From: Magnetovibrio sp.
GTDB taxonomy: Bacteria > Pseudomonadota > Alphaproteobacteria > Rhodospirillales > Casp-alpha2
Reading direction: 5' to 3'
Assembly: GCA_002721825.1 (NCBI GenBank)
Contig: PBLS01000008.1
Location: 34,378 to 98,377 of the forward strand
Length of the DNA: 64,000 bases
Shown here: positions 1 to 10,166 of the stretch, in pieces
Layout of the letters: each line of letters opens with the position of its first letter
Numbering within the stretch: the stretch's first letter is position 1
Program-made: the position numbers and the translations under genes
The notes under the pieces: model-generated
What the model was told of the DNA's origin: nothing
The model's database searches: none
Seen by the model: only the letters and a program-made list of their open reading frames with translations

Positions 1-505
1 AAGTTTGATCATTCCCTGGCTTTCGAATATAAACACCTTGCTTGCGTACTCCAACTAGGTTGTGACGCTTCCGACCTGCAATCAAGTCGACAAGCTTAAT
101 TCCTTTAGAATCAAAAACCTGAATTTTGTGCGCCCTCGACTCTTTTCCTTTTGGGTCTTCAACATGCAAGCGATCATATAAACTCCGTTTCTTTGTTTTT
201 GATTCATAGTAGTTAAGATCTGCAAGTTGAACCATGACTTTGTCAGCGACCTTTGCAGAAACTGAATAACCATCGCTTTCATTCATCGACCAATTACCCG
301 CAGAATCGCGAACCATAGTGAGTGTTTTCTCCCGGTGATCAATTACCACCCGTCCAATAGAATTTATGCTGCCCATTAGACCGGGAAAGACGGCTCCCGC
401 GTTTTTCATGCCTGAACCAACCCGGTCCCGCTCTAGAGAATACGCAGCACCCAAAACAGCTACTACCGCGCTAAATCCAAGTATTTTTATACCTTTTGGC
501 GTCAT
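1..505 (-). CDS. DUF4340-domain protein, C-terminus truncated by the window edge
   Basis: Reverse-strand ORF from ATG at 505 runs open to base 1: MTPKGIKILGFSAVVAVLGAAYSLERDRVGSGMKNAGAVFPGLMGSINSIGRVVIDHREKTLTMVRDSAGNWSMNESDGYSVSAKVADKVMVQLADLNYYESKTKKRSLYDRLHVEDPKGKESRAHKIQVFDSKG... Resembles DUF4340 and sits directly after a GldG-like gene. Absent from the ORF track because it has no stop in the window. Confidence 0.8.
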   Translation of the reverse strand, partial: MTPKGIKILGFSAVVAVLGAAYSLERDRVGSGMKNAGAVFPGLMGSINSIGRVVIDHREKTLTMVRDSAGNWSMNESDGYSVSAKVADKVMVQLADLNYYESKTKKRSLYDRLHVEDPKGKESRAHKIQVFDSKGIKLVDLIAGRKRHNLVGVRKQGVYIRKPGNDQT

Positions 506-522
506 ACCAATTTCCCGTAATC

Positions 523-2466
523 TCACGCGGTCTCAACAACTCCGCCCCGGCGCCGAAAACGGCGCAGCATCGCAAAAACCAGAGTACCTAATGCCAATAT
601 AAGAGGAATAGCCGCTATGTTAAAAAACTTGAGCCAACTATCGAGTTTATCAATATCCTTTCGAAGTTCATGTTGCACACTACGGAGTTCCTTACGAATG
701 GCAACCATACGCTCACGCGCCTTTTCTATTCTATCTCGGTCTTCGGGTTTTAATATTAGATCGCCAGGCGTGCGTTCTTCGCGGCTAATCATTTTGTTGA
801 GTTCTCCACGAACAGTCTCAAGCTCCTTCTGCAACTCTTGTTCTTTTGAGCGAAACCTCAATTCGGCAGCCTGCCGAATTTCGCGAACCAAATGAAAGGG
901 CCGATTAGAAATGGTGCGCCCACGAAGCTCATTCAATGACGACCCACCCAATAGATTCTCGATAGCACTTATAACGAAATCGGCATTATTTGCGAAAGGT
1001 AATAACAGCCTTTTCCCCATTAAGTCCTGAGCATTAACCCATAAACGGTCGTGCAGCATATCAACATCCGCGACAATAATGACCTGAATATCATCGACCG
1101 CAACGTTAAGATGCTCCTTGGGCCTTTCATTTTTCGTGTCTTTCATCTTTGCTTTAAGTCCCGCTTTTTGTTTCTTTTTGGCAGAAATTTTTGGCGGGCC
1201 ATCCGGGAATGCCGTATCTGGCTTTCCAATGATACGTGCCGCTAACGTTAATTGCTCGCCGCCAGGCTTAAAACTACGAAATATGCCTATCACGTCTGGC
1301 TGGCCAGAGAACTTATCGGCGTCAATGGCCATAGAGCGCATTCCAGTTTTGATCAGAGGCTTCAGGGTTGTTTTTCCATTTTTGACCTTGTCCAGAATTC
1401 CAGCGGTTCCGATATTTAACACCTTCAGGTCCGCCATTACAGCGTCTTCACGATCAAAATTTCCAGGCCTGAGCGCAAGCCAACCAACATAATCTGCAAT
1501 TGCCACTTGGCCACCTACGCGAACATTTACGCGACGAGCTGCATCAATATCGCCAGCCACCTTTCCTTCGCGAAGTTCAACTCCCCATTTTTGCATAATG
1601 TCCCCAAACTCTGACTTACCAGGCACGTAGGTCATAGGGGGCATATCTGCTTCAGCGGCAGGATCAACAAAGACTAAAGCCTTGCCTCCTCTTAAAACAA
1701 ATTGATCAATTGCGTACTTGATTTGTGGACTGAGTTTTTTCGGGTGGACCACCATGAGGACACCGATGTCTTCTGGTATAACGGGTTCGTCTGGTGAGAT
1801 GGGCTGTACTTGATAGAATTCGTTAATTTGTTCAATAACCGACCATCTCGGTCGATTTCCGGCACCTGGCAAAAACCCTCCGTTAATTGGGAGAGAACTC
1901 AATACACCAACTGTTTTCTTCTTTGGGGTTGCTAAACCCAGCACAAGCTTAGTCAAATCGTATTCCAGAAAGGCCTCGCGCTCAGGCGAAAAGAAAGGTA
2001 TTACTTCCTTATCATCGGTACTGTTAGAGGCAGCTAGACCAAAGTAACCAAGGTCACCTAGCTCATTTATGGGAATTCCACTTAAGCCATAAGCTACCGC
2101 ACTGTCTTCATCGTCTGAAAAAGGTTCTGGGTTGAAAATCTGCAAACGAAACCGACCGCCCGTTATGTTCACATACTGTTCTAAGAGTTCACGAACACGC
2201 TCATAATAACGTTTGTGGGTGGGACTTTGTTCTCCCAAAATGGCACTAAAATAAAGTCGCGCGGTAATCGGTTCGTCGACCTTTTTAAGCACCTTGCGTG
2301 TCCCTTCGGAAAGCGTGAATAGACGACCTTCCGTGAGATCAATTTGGATAGCACGAAACATATTGTTGGAAAAAATATTCAAACTCAGAAATAAGACCGC
2401 GCTTAAAACCACGCCCCACAACGTCATATTACCTTTTTTAAACTTATTGGATATACCAACAACCAT
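523..2466 (-). CDS. GldG-like ABC transporter auxiliary/substrate-binding membrane protein
   Basis: 647 aa with N-terminal TM, GldG-type periplasmic domain (DLTEGRLFTLSEGTRKVLKKVDEPITARLYFS), coiled coil and C-terminal TM; next to ABC permease and ATPase genes. Confidence 0.85.
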   Translation of the reverse strand: MVVGISNKFKKGNMTLWGVVLSAVLFLSLNIFSNNMFRAIQIDLTEGRLFTLSEGTRKVLKKVDEPITARLYFSAILGEQSPTHKRYYERVRELLEQYVNITGGRFRLQIFNPEPFSDDEDSAVAYGLSGIPINELGDLGYFGLAASNSTDDKEVIPFFSPEREAFLEYDLTKLVLGLATPKKKTVGVLSSLPINGGFLPGAGNRPRWSVIEQINEFYQVQPISPDEPVIPEDIGVLMVVHPKKLSPQIKYAIDQFVLRGGKALVFVDPAAEADMPPMTYVPGKSEFGDIMQKWGVELREGKVAGDIDAARRVNVRVGGQVAIADYVGWLALRPGNFDREDAVMADLKVLNIGTAGILDKVKNGKTTLKPLIKTGMRSMAIDADKFSGQPDVIGIFRSFKPGGEQLTLAARIIGKPDTAFPDGPPKISAKKKQKAGLKAKMKDTKNERPKEHLNVAVDDIQVIIVADVDMLHDRLWVNAQDLMGKRLLLPFANNADFVISAIENLLGGSSLNELRGRTISNRPFHLVREIRQAAELRFRSKEQELQKELETVRGELNKMISREERTPGDLILKPEDRDRIEKARERMVAIRKELRSVQHELRKDIDKLDSWLKFFNIAAIPLILALGTLVFAMLRRFRRRGGVVETA

Positions 2467-2471
2467 ATTAT

Positions 2472-3206
2472 TTAAGTTCCCTTTTTAAAATCAACGGCGG
2501 CAACATTGGCAAACAAAAAGAAAGATATTAGCGAAGCAAAATAGACGATATCTCGTAAGTCAATTACACCCTTGGTGATAGCTCTAAAGTGACTAAGGAA
2601 GCTCATTGAAGCAATGGTATCAATCAACACATCAGGTGCCCATAGTCTAAAAAAGTTCAATACTAGCTCAAGTCCACTCATGGTAAACAAAAAGCAAACC
2701 GTTGCCGCAACAATGAACGCGATAACCTGGTTTTTGGTAAGAGCGGAAATACACGAACCAATTGCCAAAAAAGCACCTGCCATCACAAAACTACCAACGT
2801 AGCTGGCAAGTATCACGCCATTGTCAGGGGTCCCCAAAATGTTGACACTTATCCACATAGGGAATGTAAAACCAAGCGCTATACCCGCAAAAGCCCAAGC
2901 TGCTAAAAATTTACCAAGTACTGCTTCAGCGGTTGAAATAGGTAACGTCATCAAAAGTTCGATGGTTCCCGTCTTATGTTCTTCCGCCCACAGCCGCATA
3001 GAAATTGCTGGAATCAATAGAAGATATAGCCAGGGGTGGTAGAAAAAAAAGGTTAAAAGTGTCGCTTGGCCCGAAACAAAAAAGCCCCCAACATAAAAGG
3101 CTAGTGCTCCCATTAAGGCCAAAAAAATTACCATGAAAACATAAGCTACGGGCGTTGCGAAATAACTCATAAGCTCACGCTTGAATATAGAATTTATATT
3201 ACGCAT
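2472..3206 (-). CDS. ABC transporter permease (GldF / ABC-2 type)
   Basis: ORF 2472..3236; likely start ATG 3206 (MRNINSIFKRELMSYFATPVAYVFM). Six hydrophobic segments; motif MRLWAEEHKTGTIELLMTLPIS typical of ABC-2 gliding-type permeases. Confidence 0.85.
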   Translation of the reverse strand: MRNINSIFKRELMSYFATPVAYVFMVIFLALMGALAFYVGGFFVSGQATLLTFFFYHPWLYLLLIPAISMRLWAEEHKTGTIELLMTLPISTAEAVLGKFLAAWAFAGIALGFTFPMWISVNILGTPDNGVILASYVGSFVMAGAFLAIGSCISALTKNQVIAFIVAATVCFLFTMSGLELVLNFFRLWAPDVLIDTIASMSFLSHFRAITKGVIDLRDIVYFASLISFFLFANVAAVDFKKGT

Positions 3207-4170
3207 GCTTGTCTTCTCCGGCTTCAGGGTTGGCAACCGTTATCTGCCGAAATACTTCATCCAATGCTCCGCGTTCCACATAAAGCTCCTGGACATCGAC
3301 GCCGGCCTCACGCAGAGCCGCACTTACTGGCTCCGCTATGGTGCTACCCGGTTGCGGGAGAATACGAAACCGACCAATGCTCCCCACTTTCCCAATATGA
3401 TCAATCCCTTTAACGCCCGAAACCACAGGGACAACCTCAATCACCTTGTCTGAATAAGCACTATCAACAGAAATCACCACCGCGTTATGGTTGTGCGCCT
3501 TAGACATCAACTCCTCGGGGGTGCCATCAATAAGAAGTTTTCCGTGCGAAATTATTACCGCGCGCGTGCAAACCGCCTCCACCTCTTCAAGTATATGCGT
3601 TGAAACAATAATAGCCTTATCCGCAGCCATGTCCTTTATAAGTCTACGTACATGTTGCTTCTGGTTTGGGTCAAGGCCATCAGTAGGCTCATCTAAAATC
3701 AGTATTTCTGGATCGTGCAGCATCGCTTGAGCCAGCCCTACCCGACGCTTAAAACCTTTCGATAGAGTATCAATTGGCTGGTCCAATACACTTTGAAGTA
3801 TAACCCTATCAACAACCATATCGACACGGCGTCGACGTTCAGTCCCGTCAAAACCTCGTATTTCAGAAACAAAATCAAGAAACCGCCTTGCCGTCATGTC
3901 CCCATAAGTTGGAGCTCCCTCTGGAAGATAGCCTATGCGACTCTTCGCCAACACAGGATTTTCTAGTACATTTAAACCACAAATATTAGCTGTGCCAGAT
4001 GTAGGCTCAATAAACCCAGCAATCATTTTCATGGTAGTTGACTTGCCTGCACCATTTGGGCCAAGAAATCCAAGAACTTCACCCTTGTTGACTTTTAAAT
4101 CGATCCCGTCAACCGCAACCAGATTTCCGAAGCTCTTGCTGAGGTTATCAAGCTCAATCATCGCTGTCAT
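3199..4170 (-). CDS. ABC transporter ATP-binding protein (GldA-like)
   Basis: Walker A GPNGAGKSTTMKM, Walker B ILILDEPTDGLDPNQ, H-loop STHILEEVEAVC. Confidence 0.92.
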   Translation of the reverse strand: MTAMIELDNLSKSFGNLVAVDGIDLKVNKGEVLGFLGPNGAGKSTTMKMIAGFIEPTSGTANICGLNVLENPVLAKSRIGYLPEGAPTYGDMTARRFLDFVSEIRGFDGTERRRRVDMVVDRVILQSVLDQPIDTLSKGFKRRVGLAQAMLHDPEILILDEPTDGLDPNQKQHVRRLIKDMAADKAIIVSTHILEEVEAVCTRAVIISHGKLLIDGTPEELMSKAHNHNAVVISVDSAYSDKVIEVVPVVSGVKGIDHIGKVGSIGRFRILPQPGSTIAEPVSAALREAGVDVQELYVERGALDEVFRQITVANPEAGEDKHA

Positions 4171-4624
4171 TTTCAGAATTTATCCTACGCATACCGTGTT
4201 TGATTGATCCCTGTAAGTAACTTTTCCAAAACACACCATGTGTGAAATACCCGTTTCCGCTAGACTGTCAAGAGAGTTCCATCTCATCTTCGATATAAAA
4301 CTCTAGTAACTTTAGTCTTTATAATCCGCGTTATATTGAAAAAGTAACCAGACCACCCCAACCTTACAGAATTAGATTAATTTTTTCCCGTACCACTATC
4401 GAAACCCGCTCATTGTCTATTAAGTTTGTCGAACTATTTAACCCAGTAAAAAGCGGATTCAAGCCTTAGCGAAAAAAAAATTTAGACCTAGACTCAAAGG
4501 GCGTACTATGTCTTTTAGGGTTTATAGACAACATACCCGCCACAAAGATACGTGCCAGTTGCAAAGGCAAAGTACCTTTTACTACTGCTCTATGCTTTAC
4601 GCCAAATGGACAAAAATACCTCTT

Positions 4625-5845
4625 ATGAAAATGGATTACGAAACTTATTTCCAAAAGTCGTTAAACCGAATAAAAGCTGAAGGGCGTTATCGTGTATTTG
4701 CCGATCTTGAACGACATGCGGGCAACTATCCACATGCGACCAACCGACAATTGGGTGCTTCTAAGGAAGTTGTCGTTTGGTGCTCTAACGATTATTTGGG
4801 CATGGGACAAAGTCCAATCGTTCGCGAAGCTTTGATTGATGCTGCAAAAAGCTTCGGCTGTGGGGCCGGCGGAACACGAAATATAGCGGGCACAACACAT
4901 CTTCACGTAATTTTAGAAAGCGAGTTAGCTAACCTGCACGGGAAAGAAGCCGCATTACTATTTTCGTCTGGATATGTCTCTAACGATGCTAGCATTTCAA
5001 CGATAGCAACCCTTATGCCCGATTGTGTAATTTTTTCAGATGCCTGGAACCATGCGTCTATGATAGCAGGTGTCCGGAACTCCGGTTGTGAAAAAAAAAT
5101 CTACAACCATTGTGACCTAGAACACCTTGAGAGCATGCTTTCCAAAGTTAATATTGACCGGCCTAAGTTGATAATTTTTGAATCAATTTACTCAATGGAT
5201 GGAGATATCTCACCGATTAAAGAGATTTGTGATCTTGCTGACAAATATAACGCAATGACTTATATCGACGAAGTCCACGCTGTAGGTCTCTATGGTGAAA
5301 CTGGCGGCGGGATTACTGAACGTGAAGGATTGACCGAACGACTTACAGTCATTGAAGGAACGCTGGCCAAGGGGTTTGGTCTTTGTGGAGGATATATCGC
5401 GGGTTCCGCATCTTTAATCGATGCTGTGAGGTCTTCTGCACCGGGCTTTATCTTCTCGACAGCCATGGCCCCGCCCATAGTTGGGGCAGCAATAGCCTCA
5501 GTGCGTCACGTCCGCCAAAAAAATGATTTGCGCTTGAAACTTCAAGAACGTTCCGACACCCTAAAACGCAAACTTCGCGAAGTGGGCCTGCCACTGATGA
5601 ACAATTCTACCACTCACGTAGTCCCAGTCTTAGTGGGAGACCCATTCGCTTGTAAGGCTGCTACTGATATGCTGCTTGATGATTACAACATCTATATCCA
5701 GCCCATAAATTATCCGACAGTGCCAAAAGGGTCGGAGAGGCTGCGTATTACGCCAACACCGCTTCACACGGATACCCTGATGAACAGCCTGGTCGAGGCT
5801 CTAACTGATGTTTGGTCTCGTTTAGAACTGAAAAAATCTGCCTAG
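4625..5845 (+). CDS. hemA: 5-aminolevulinate synthase
   Basis: ORF 4508..5845; likely start ATG 4625 ([33 protein letters not shown]). PLP lysine region [17 protein letters not shown] and [12 protein letters not shown] motifs of ALAS. Confidence 0.95.
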   Translation: MKMDYETYFQKSLNRIKAEGRYRVFADLERHAGNYPHATNRQLGASKEVVVWCSNDYLGMGQSPIVREALIDAAKSFGCGAGGTRNIAGTTHLHVILESELANLHGKEAALLFSSGYVSNDASISTIATLMPDCVIFSDAWNHASMIAGVRNSGCEKKIYNHCDLEHLESMLSKVNIDRPKLIIFESIYSMDGDISPIKEICDLADKYNAMTYIDEVHAVGLYGETGGGITEREGLTERLTVIEGTLAKGFGLCGGYIAGSASLIDAVRSSAPGFIFSTAMAPPIVGAAIASVRHVRQKNDLRLKLQERSDTLKRKLREVGLPLMNNSTTHVVPVLVGDPFACKAATDMLLDDYNIYIQPINYPTVPKGSERLRITPTPLHTDTLMNSLVEALTDVWSRLELKKSA

Positions 5846-6355
5846 CTTAATTTATTAAAAATTTGCTCTATTTCTCCAGTCTGCATCATTTATATAAAAA
5901 ATTTATTTTTAATTTGAAATACCCTCATGTGCTATTATTCGCATTTTTTAGCGATTGTTATACTTATTGAATTAAGCTCACCAGAGTATTAACACCGCGC
6001 CAGGGATTATTGTTATAGATTACATTAGTTCACTCTCCAACATAATGTTAAGCAAACACCTTCATTCCCTCTAATTACTCTATAAAAACACAAAATAATC
6101 TTAAATCAGAGACTTTCGAAAGATTTAAAGTTAACCTTCGCTTCGCCATGGTTCAGCCTTTGTACACAATTCCATCCGGTAAACTAACCAGTATTGACTT
6201 TTCATAATAACCTCTATAGATGGTGCCTCCGTTGAAGTTGACCCCGGCTAACACAACGCTATAAAGCCCTGGTACCCTGGTACATTGATTGAGAAATTTA
6301 AATAAAACGGATGTATTCTGGTTATTGAAAGTGTTTAGAAGAGCGGAGAGTTCCA

Positions 6356-6781
6356 ATGCGTATCTTTATTTTACTAACAAGTTTATTTTTTTCTGCTGGT
6401 CAAGTAATTGCCGCAGATACGACTGTCGAAATGCTCAATAAGCAGGGCAAAGAGAGGATGGTTTATTCGCATAAAATTGTGAAAGTGGATCCGGGCGACA
6501 CGGTTTTTTGGAAAGCAACTACCAAAGGGCATAATGTTGAGTTTGTTACCAGGCCGAAAGGTGTAAAAAAATTTAAATCAAAGATATCCAAGGATACCCA
6601 GTATAAGTTCAGTGTCCCCGGTATCTATGCGTACTGGTGCACCCCACACAAAACAATGGGGATGATAGGATTTGTAATAGTAGGTGGTGATCTTTCGAAC
6701 ATCGACGCAGTAAAAGCCACAAAATTTAGAGGAAAATCTAAAAAATTAGCTAAGAAATTGTTCCCACAACTAGAGAATTAA
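6356..6781 (+). CDS. Pseudoazurin (type I blue copper protein)
   Basis: Signal peptide MRIFILLTSLFFSAGQVIAA; copper ligands in KGHNVEFV and YWCTPHKTMGMIG. Confidence 0.9.
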   Translation: MRIFILLTSLFFSAGQVIAADTTVEMLNKQGKERMVYSHKIVKVDPGDTVFWKATTKGHNVEFVTRPKGVKKFKSKISKDTQYKFSVPGIYAYWCTPHKTMGMIGFVIVGGDLSNIDAVKATKFRGKSKKLAKKLFPQLEN

Positions 6782-7075
6782 TTTAGCTAACTTTCTCTAT
6801 TTTTCGCGATTTTTAGGGATTTTTTTAGGTACCCAATTAACGTAGGCAGCATCATTTAAAAACATAAAAAATGGTGTCCGCTGTATTTAGACCTGGAAAA
6901 TGAGTATCCGTAAGCATCTCGTTAATACAAAAGCGCATTTTTTTACTTACTAAAATAATTTTATGCACGCCGTTACAGCTAAAATATTACTAATTTCTTT
7001 AACCCTTGAAATTCCAAAATACGCGACCATCTAAGCAATAGTCGTTCATTCATTGTTGCCGACTGGAAAATTACG

Positions 7076-7456
7076 ATGAATATTCTGAGTTTGCTTTTAT
7101 TTCTTTTTGCTCTTGCCGTCACTATGCCACTCCAAACCGTTGAGGCTGGCGATGCCAAAAAGGGTAAAAAACTCTACAGCAAATGCAAAGCTTGCCATAC
7201 CATAAAAAAGGGCGGCAAACACAGGGTCGGCCCCAACCTTTTTGGGGTCGTTGGCCGTAAGGCAGCCAATGTTAAAGGATATAAGTATTCAAAGGCTATG
7301 AAAAACTCTGATATTACTTGGGATATAGCTACTCTCGACAAGTTCCTTAAAAATCCAAAAAAATTAATAAAAAAGACAAAGATGGCATACAGGGGATTGA
7401 AAAAGGATTCACAACGTGCTGATCTCATCGCCTATCTAGAGGAGAACAGCGATTAG
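7076..7456 (+). CDS. Class I c-type cytochrome (cytochrome c-550/c-552-like)
   Basis: Signal peptide, haem motif CKACH, GPNLFGVVGRKA, distal Met in KMAYRGLK, C-terminal helix LIAYLEENSD. Confidence 0.9.
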   Translation: MNILSLLLFLFALAVTMPLQTVEAGDAKKGKKLYSKCKACHTIKKGGKHRVGPNLFGVVGRKAANVKGYKYSKAMKNSDITWDIATLDKFLKNPKKLIKKTKMAYRGLKKDSQRADLIAYLEENSD

Positions 7457-7500
7457 ACTTGCTGTAACAGGATAAACATAGAGAAATTAGCAACTAATAT

Positions 7501-8964
7501 TTAAGCGGTAATACGTTTTAACCGCTTCCCCGGACGTGCTCCCGTCCAAGCAATATCATGCCAAACCAGTTCGCCGTTGCAGTACACACGTTCAATCCCA
7601 GCAGCGGGCGTCTCAGGCTCTTCATAAGTAGCCTTATCAATAACTGTTTTAGGATTAAATATTACGATGTCAGCAAAAGCACCTTCTCGTATTTCACCAC
7701 GGTCTCTCAGGCCGAAAACCTTTGCCGGCTTTCCGGTCATTCGATGAACTGCGTCTTCCAGACGAAGCACCCCCTCTTTCCGACAGTAATGCCCAAGAAT
7801 TCGAGGAAATGTTCCCCAGAGTCTCGGATGCGGCTTCCCTCTTCTTACAGGCAGCCCGTCTGAGCCAACCATACCCCCCGGATAAGCCATTATTTGACGT
7901 AATTCATTTTCATCCATTCGAAAATATATGGCTGTCGCAGGCGATAGTCGTTCAACAGCCTTATCGATAGAGCAACCCCATTCCTCAAGAATTGAAAAAA
8001 AATCCCGACCAACCATCTCTGGATGTGGCCCTGAGAAGGCGAGGGTCGTTTTCTCAGAAGTGCTGAGAAATTTTTTTAATAAGATGGTGGAGGCGGCTGT
8101 ATAGGGATAAAAGTCGAAATCTAAATTAATTTTTTGCTGCGCTTCAGAAATACGGTTCAACGTTGTTCGACTATTCCCCCAGTTTGCGCGACCCGCGCAT
8201 TTATGGTGAGAAATAACTGTATCTGCACCAGTCTTCATGGCAATATCGATCGTCTCATCAACGGCCTCAATAAGTTTATCCTCTTCGTTACGCATATGTG
8301 TCGTATAAATTGCGCCAAAGTCTATAAGACTTTTGCACAATTGCACTACCTCTTCTGTTGGCGCATGTAATGCTGTTGGATATGCAAGTCCGGTAGATAA
8401 ACCTATCGCCCCTTGGCTTAAAGAACTTTCCAAACTCTTTAACATTACATCGATTTCAGCATTTGTTGCAGCTCGGTCGAATTCTTTCATCACACTCGCA
8501 CGTAGAGTTGAGTGCCCTATCAAATTGGCCACATTGCACGCAGCAGGTGCAGCGTCAAAAACAGCATTATAATGAGCAAGAGAAGGATATTTATAATCAT
8601 TCCAGTGTCCAAGCAATGCCATCGGACCCGGCGGCGAAATATCCCATGACCGATCTTCTCTTCTAAAGGGCGCTAATGAGATTCCGCAATTTCCAGCTAT
8701 AACGGTAGTCACGCCTTGCGAAATTTTTGGTAACATACCGGGCTCGTCTATGAGTACTCGATCATCATGCGTGTGAACGTCGATGAACCCTGGCGCTACA
8801 ACTAAACCCGTGGCATCGACTTTTTGGTGGGCCTTAAAGTCTGTAAATTTACTAATATTTGAAATACGATCATCAGTAATCCCAATGTCTGCCTGAAACG
8901 AACTACCGCCTAAACCATCAATAACAGTCGCGCCTGAAATAACGGTGTCATAGTAATGCATCAC
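7501..8964 (-). CDS. N-acyl-D-amino-acid deacylase (D-aminoacylase) family amidohydrolase
   Basis: PGFIDVHTHDDRVL metal motif, GNCGISLAP, TGKPAKVFGLRDRGEIREGAFADIVIFNP. Confidence 0.9.
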   Translation of the reverse strand: MMHYYDTVISGATVIDGLGGSSFQADIGITDDRISNISKFTDFKAHQKVDATGLVVAPGFIDVHTHDDRVLIDEPGMLPKISQGVTTVIAGNCGISLAPFRREDRSWDISPPGPMALLGHWNDYKYPSLAHYNAVFDAAPAACNVANLIGHSTLRASVMKEFDRAATNAEIDVMLKSLESSLSQGAIGLSTGLAYPTALHAPTEEVVQLCKSLIDFGAIYTTHMRNEEDKLIEAVDETIDIAMKTGADTVISHHKCAGRANWGNSRTTLNRISEAQQKINLDFDFYPYTAASTILLKKFLSTSEKTTLAFSGPHPEMVGRDFFSILEEWGCSIDKAVERLSPATAIYFRMDENELRQIMAYPGGMVGSDGLPVRRGKPHPRLWGTFPRILGHYCRKEGVLRLEDAVHRMTGKPAKVFGLRDRGEIREGAFADIVIFNPKTVIDKATYEEPETPAAGIERVYCNGELVWHDIAWTGARPGKRLKRITA

Positions 8965-9162
8965 TCATCTACCAATTGCCTATAAAGATGAAAGCTCAGT
9001 ATCTTCAAGAAACGAAAAGGGTACAATTGAACATTAGGTGAAATAAATTATCAACGGAAGTAAAAACCGGATAAAAATATACACAAATACCAACACTCCT
9101 CGCAAATTCTAGAGCAAGACAATAGAATATCCTGTGTAAAATAAAATCAAAGGAAGAACAAA

Positions 9163-9924
9163 ATGAACACAAAAAATTTTCGCGCCCGCATGCTAAAAAG
9201 AGAACTACTAGTCGGTATTTTTTTAAAAACACCGGCTCTTGAAAACATCGAAGTTTTAGCCCTCTCTGGTCTTGATTTCATCTGCCTAGATTGCGAACAC
9301 GCCCCAATTGATCGCCGTGATATGGATACATGCGTAGCTATGGGCCGTGCGCTTGATATTCCAACATTAATACGGGTACCCCAAGGCTCGCGAGTGGAGA
9401 TCCTAAAAGCGCTCGACGTCGGTGCTACTGGAATAGTTGTGCCACATGTAAATACCGTTGAAAAAGCTCAAAAAATTTCACGATATGCACGTTTTGGGCA
9501 TGGAGGCCGAGGTTTTGCCGGATCAACTCGCTGAGCAAATTATACAACTAACACGATGACAGAACTAATTGCACGCAGCCACAAAGAAACCGTGGTAATT
9601 GCACAAATCGAAGAGCCAGAAGCGTTGGATGCAATCGATGACATCGCTTCCACAGAAGGCATAGATGGCTTATTTATAGGACCAGCAGACTTAGCTGTGT
9701 GCCTAAATGAATCCGGTACCGATTGCGAAAGTGTAAATAAGGCAATGAAAACGGTCGCTGCTGCAGCTAAATCAAATAAAAAATGCGCTATTACTTTCAT
9801 ACCAGACCCAAAATTAGCAGCCGAGCTTCAAACCATAGGTCTGACGATGTTTTGTGTCGGTTCCGAACAATCCTTAATACTAGCTGGAGCACGTCAGGTG
9901 ATGGCGACTATTGCAGAAACATAA
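9163..9924 (+). pseudogene. HpcH/HpaI aldolase/citrate lyase family protein interrupted by an in-frame TGA at 9532-9534
   Basis: ORFs 9163..9534 and 9556..9924 share a frame and together form a complete HpcH/HpaI aldolase: ...VLALSGLDFICLDCEHAPIDRRDM...GGRGFAGSTR*ANYTTNTMTELIARSHKETVVIAQIEEPEALDAIDDIASTEGIDGLFIGPADLAV... Confidence 0.85.
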
Positions 9925-9970
9925 CCATAAGTGTCTATTAATTTTCCCCTAATACTTATAGCTTACAAAG

Positions 9971-10045
9971 CCGGGCTCAGTCGGCACGGGTCAGTAAGAT
10001 CTAGCAGCTTGTTTTTGCTACCCGCCTAACCAATGCCCCGGTTTT
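9971..10045 (+). ncRNA. Possible structured RNA or leader upstream of murJ (unassigned)
   Basis: Nested complementary blocks in one intergenic region: CCGGGC (9971-9976)/GCCCCGG (10035-10041), CGGG (9987-9990)/CCCG (10021-10024), TAGCA (10002-10006)/TGCTA (10016-10020), then TTTT. Found by eye; no folding or covariance done. Confidence 0.25.
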
Positions 10046-10166
10046 GAATGTAGTAATTACTTTGGTGGTTTAGCGATACACCTTAATTAAATAGCCACGC
10101 CAAATAAACTGTCACAGTTTGCAATAATAAACGTTAATTTGATATTCTTTTATCAATTGGGGATTT

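Noticed and set aside
82-282. 66-aa minus-strand ORF in the track
   Set aside because: Lies in an alternative frame inside the DUF4340 CDS (505 to 1), which is better supported.
6153-6356. 67-aa minus-strand ORF divergent from pseudoazurin
   Set aside because: No recognisable family, overlaps the pseudoazurin promoter and repeats; insufficient support.
9532-9534. Selenocysteine or TGA recoding in the HpaI-like gene
   Set aside because: TGA terminates other genes here and I know of no Cys/Sec at this site in the family; nonsense mutation or sequence error is more likely.
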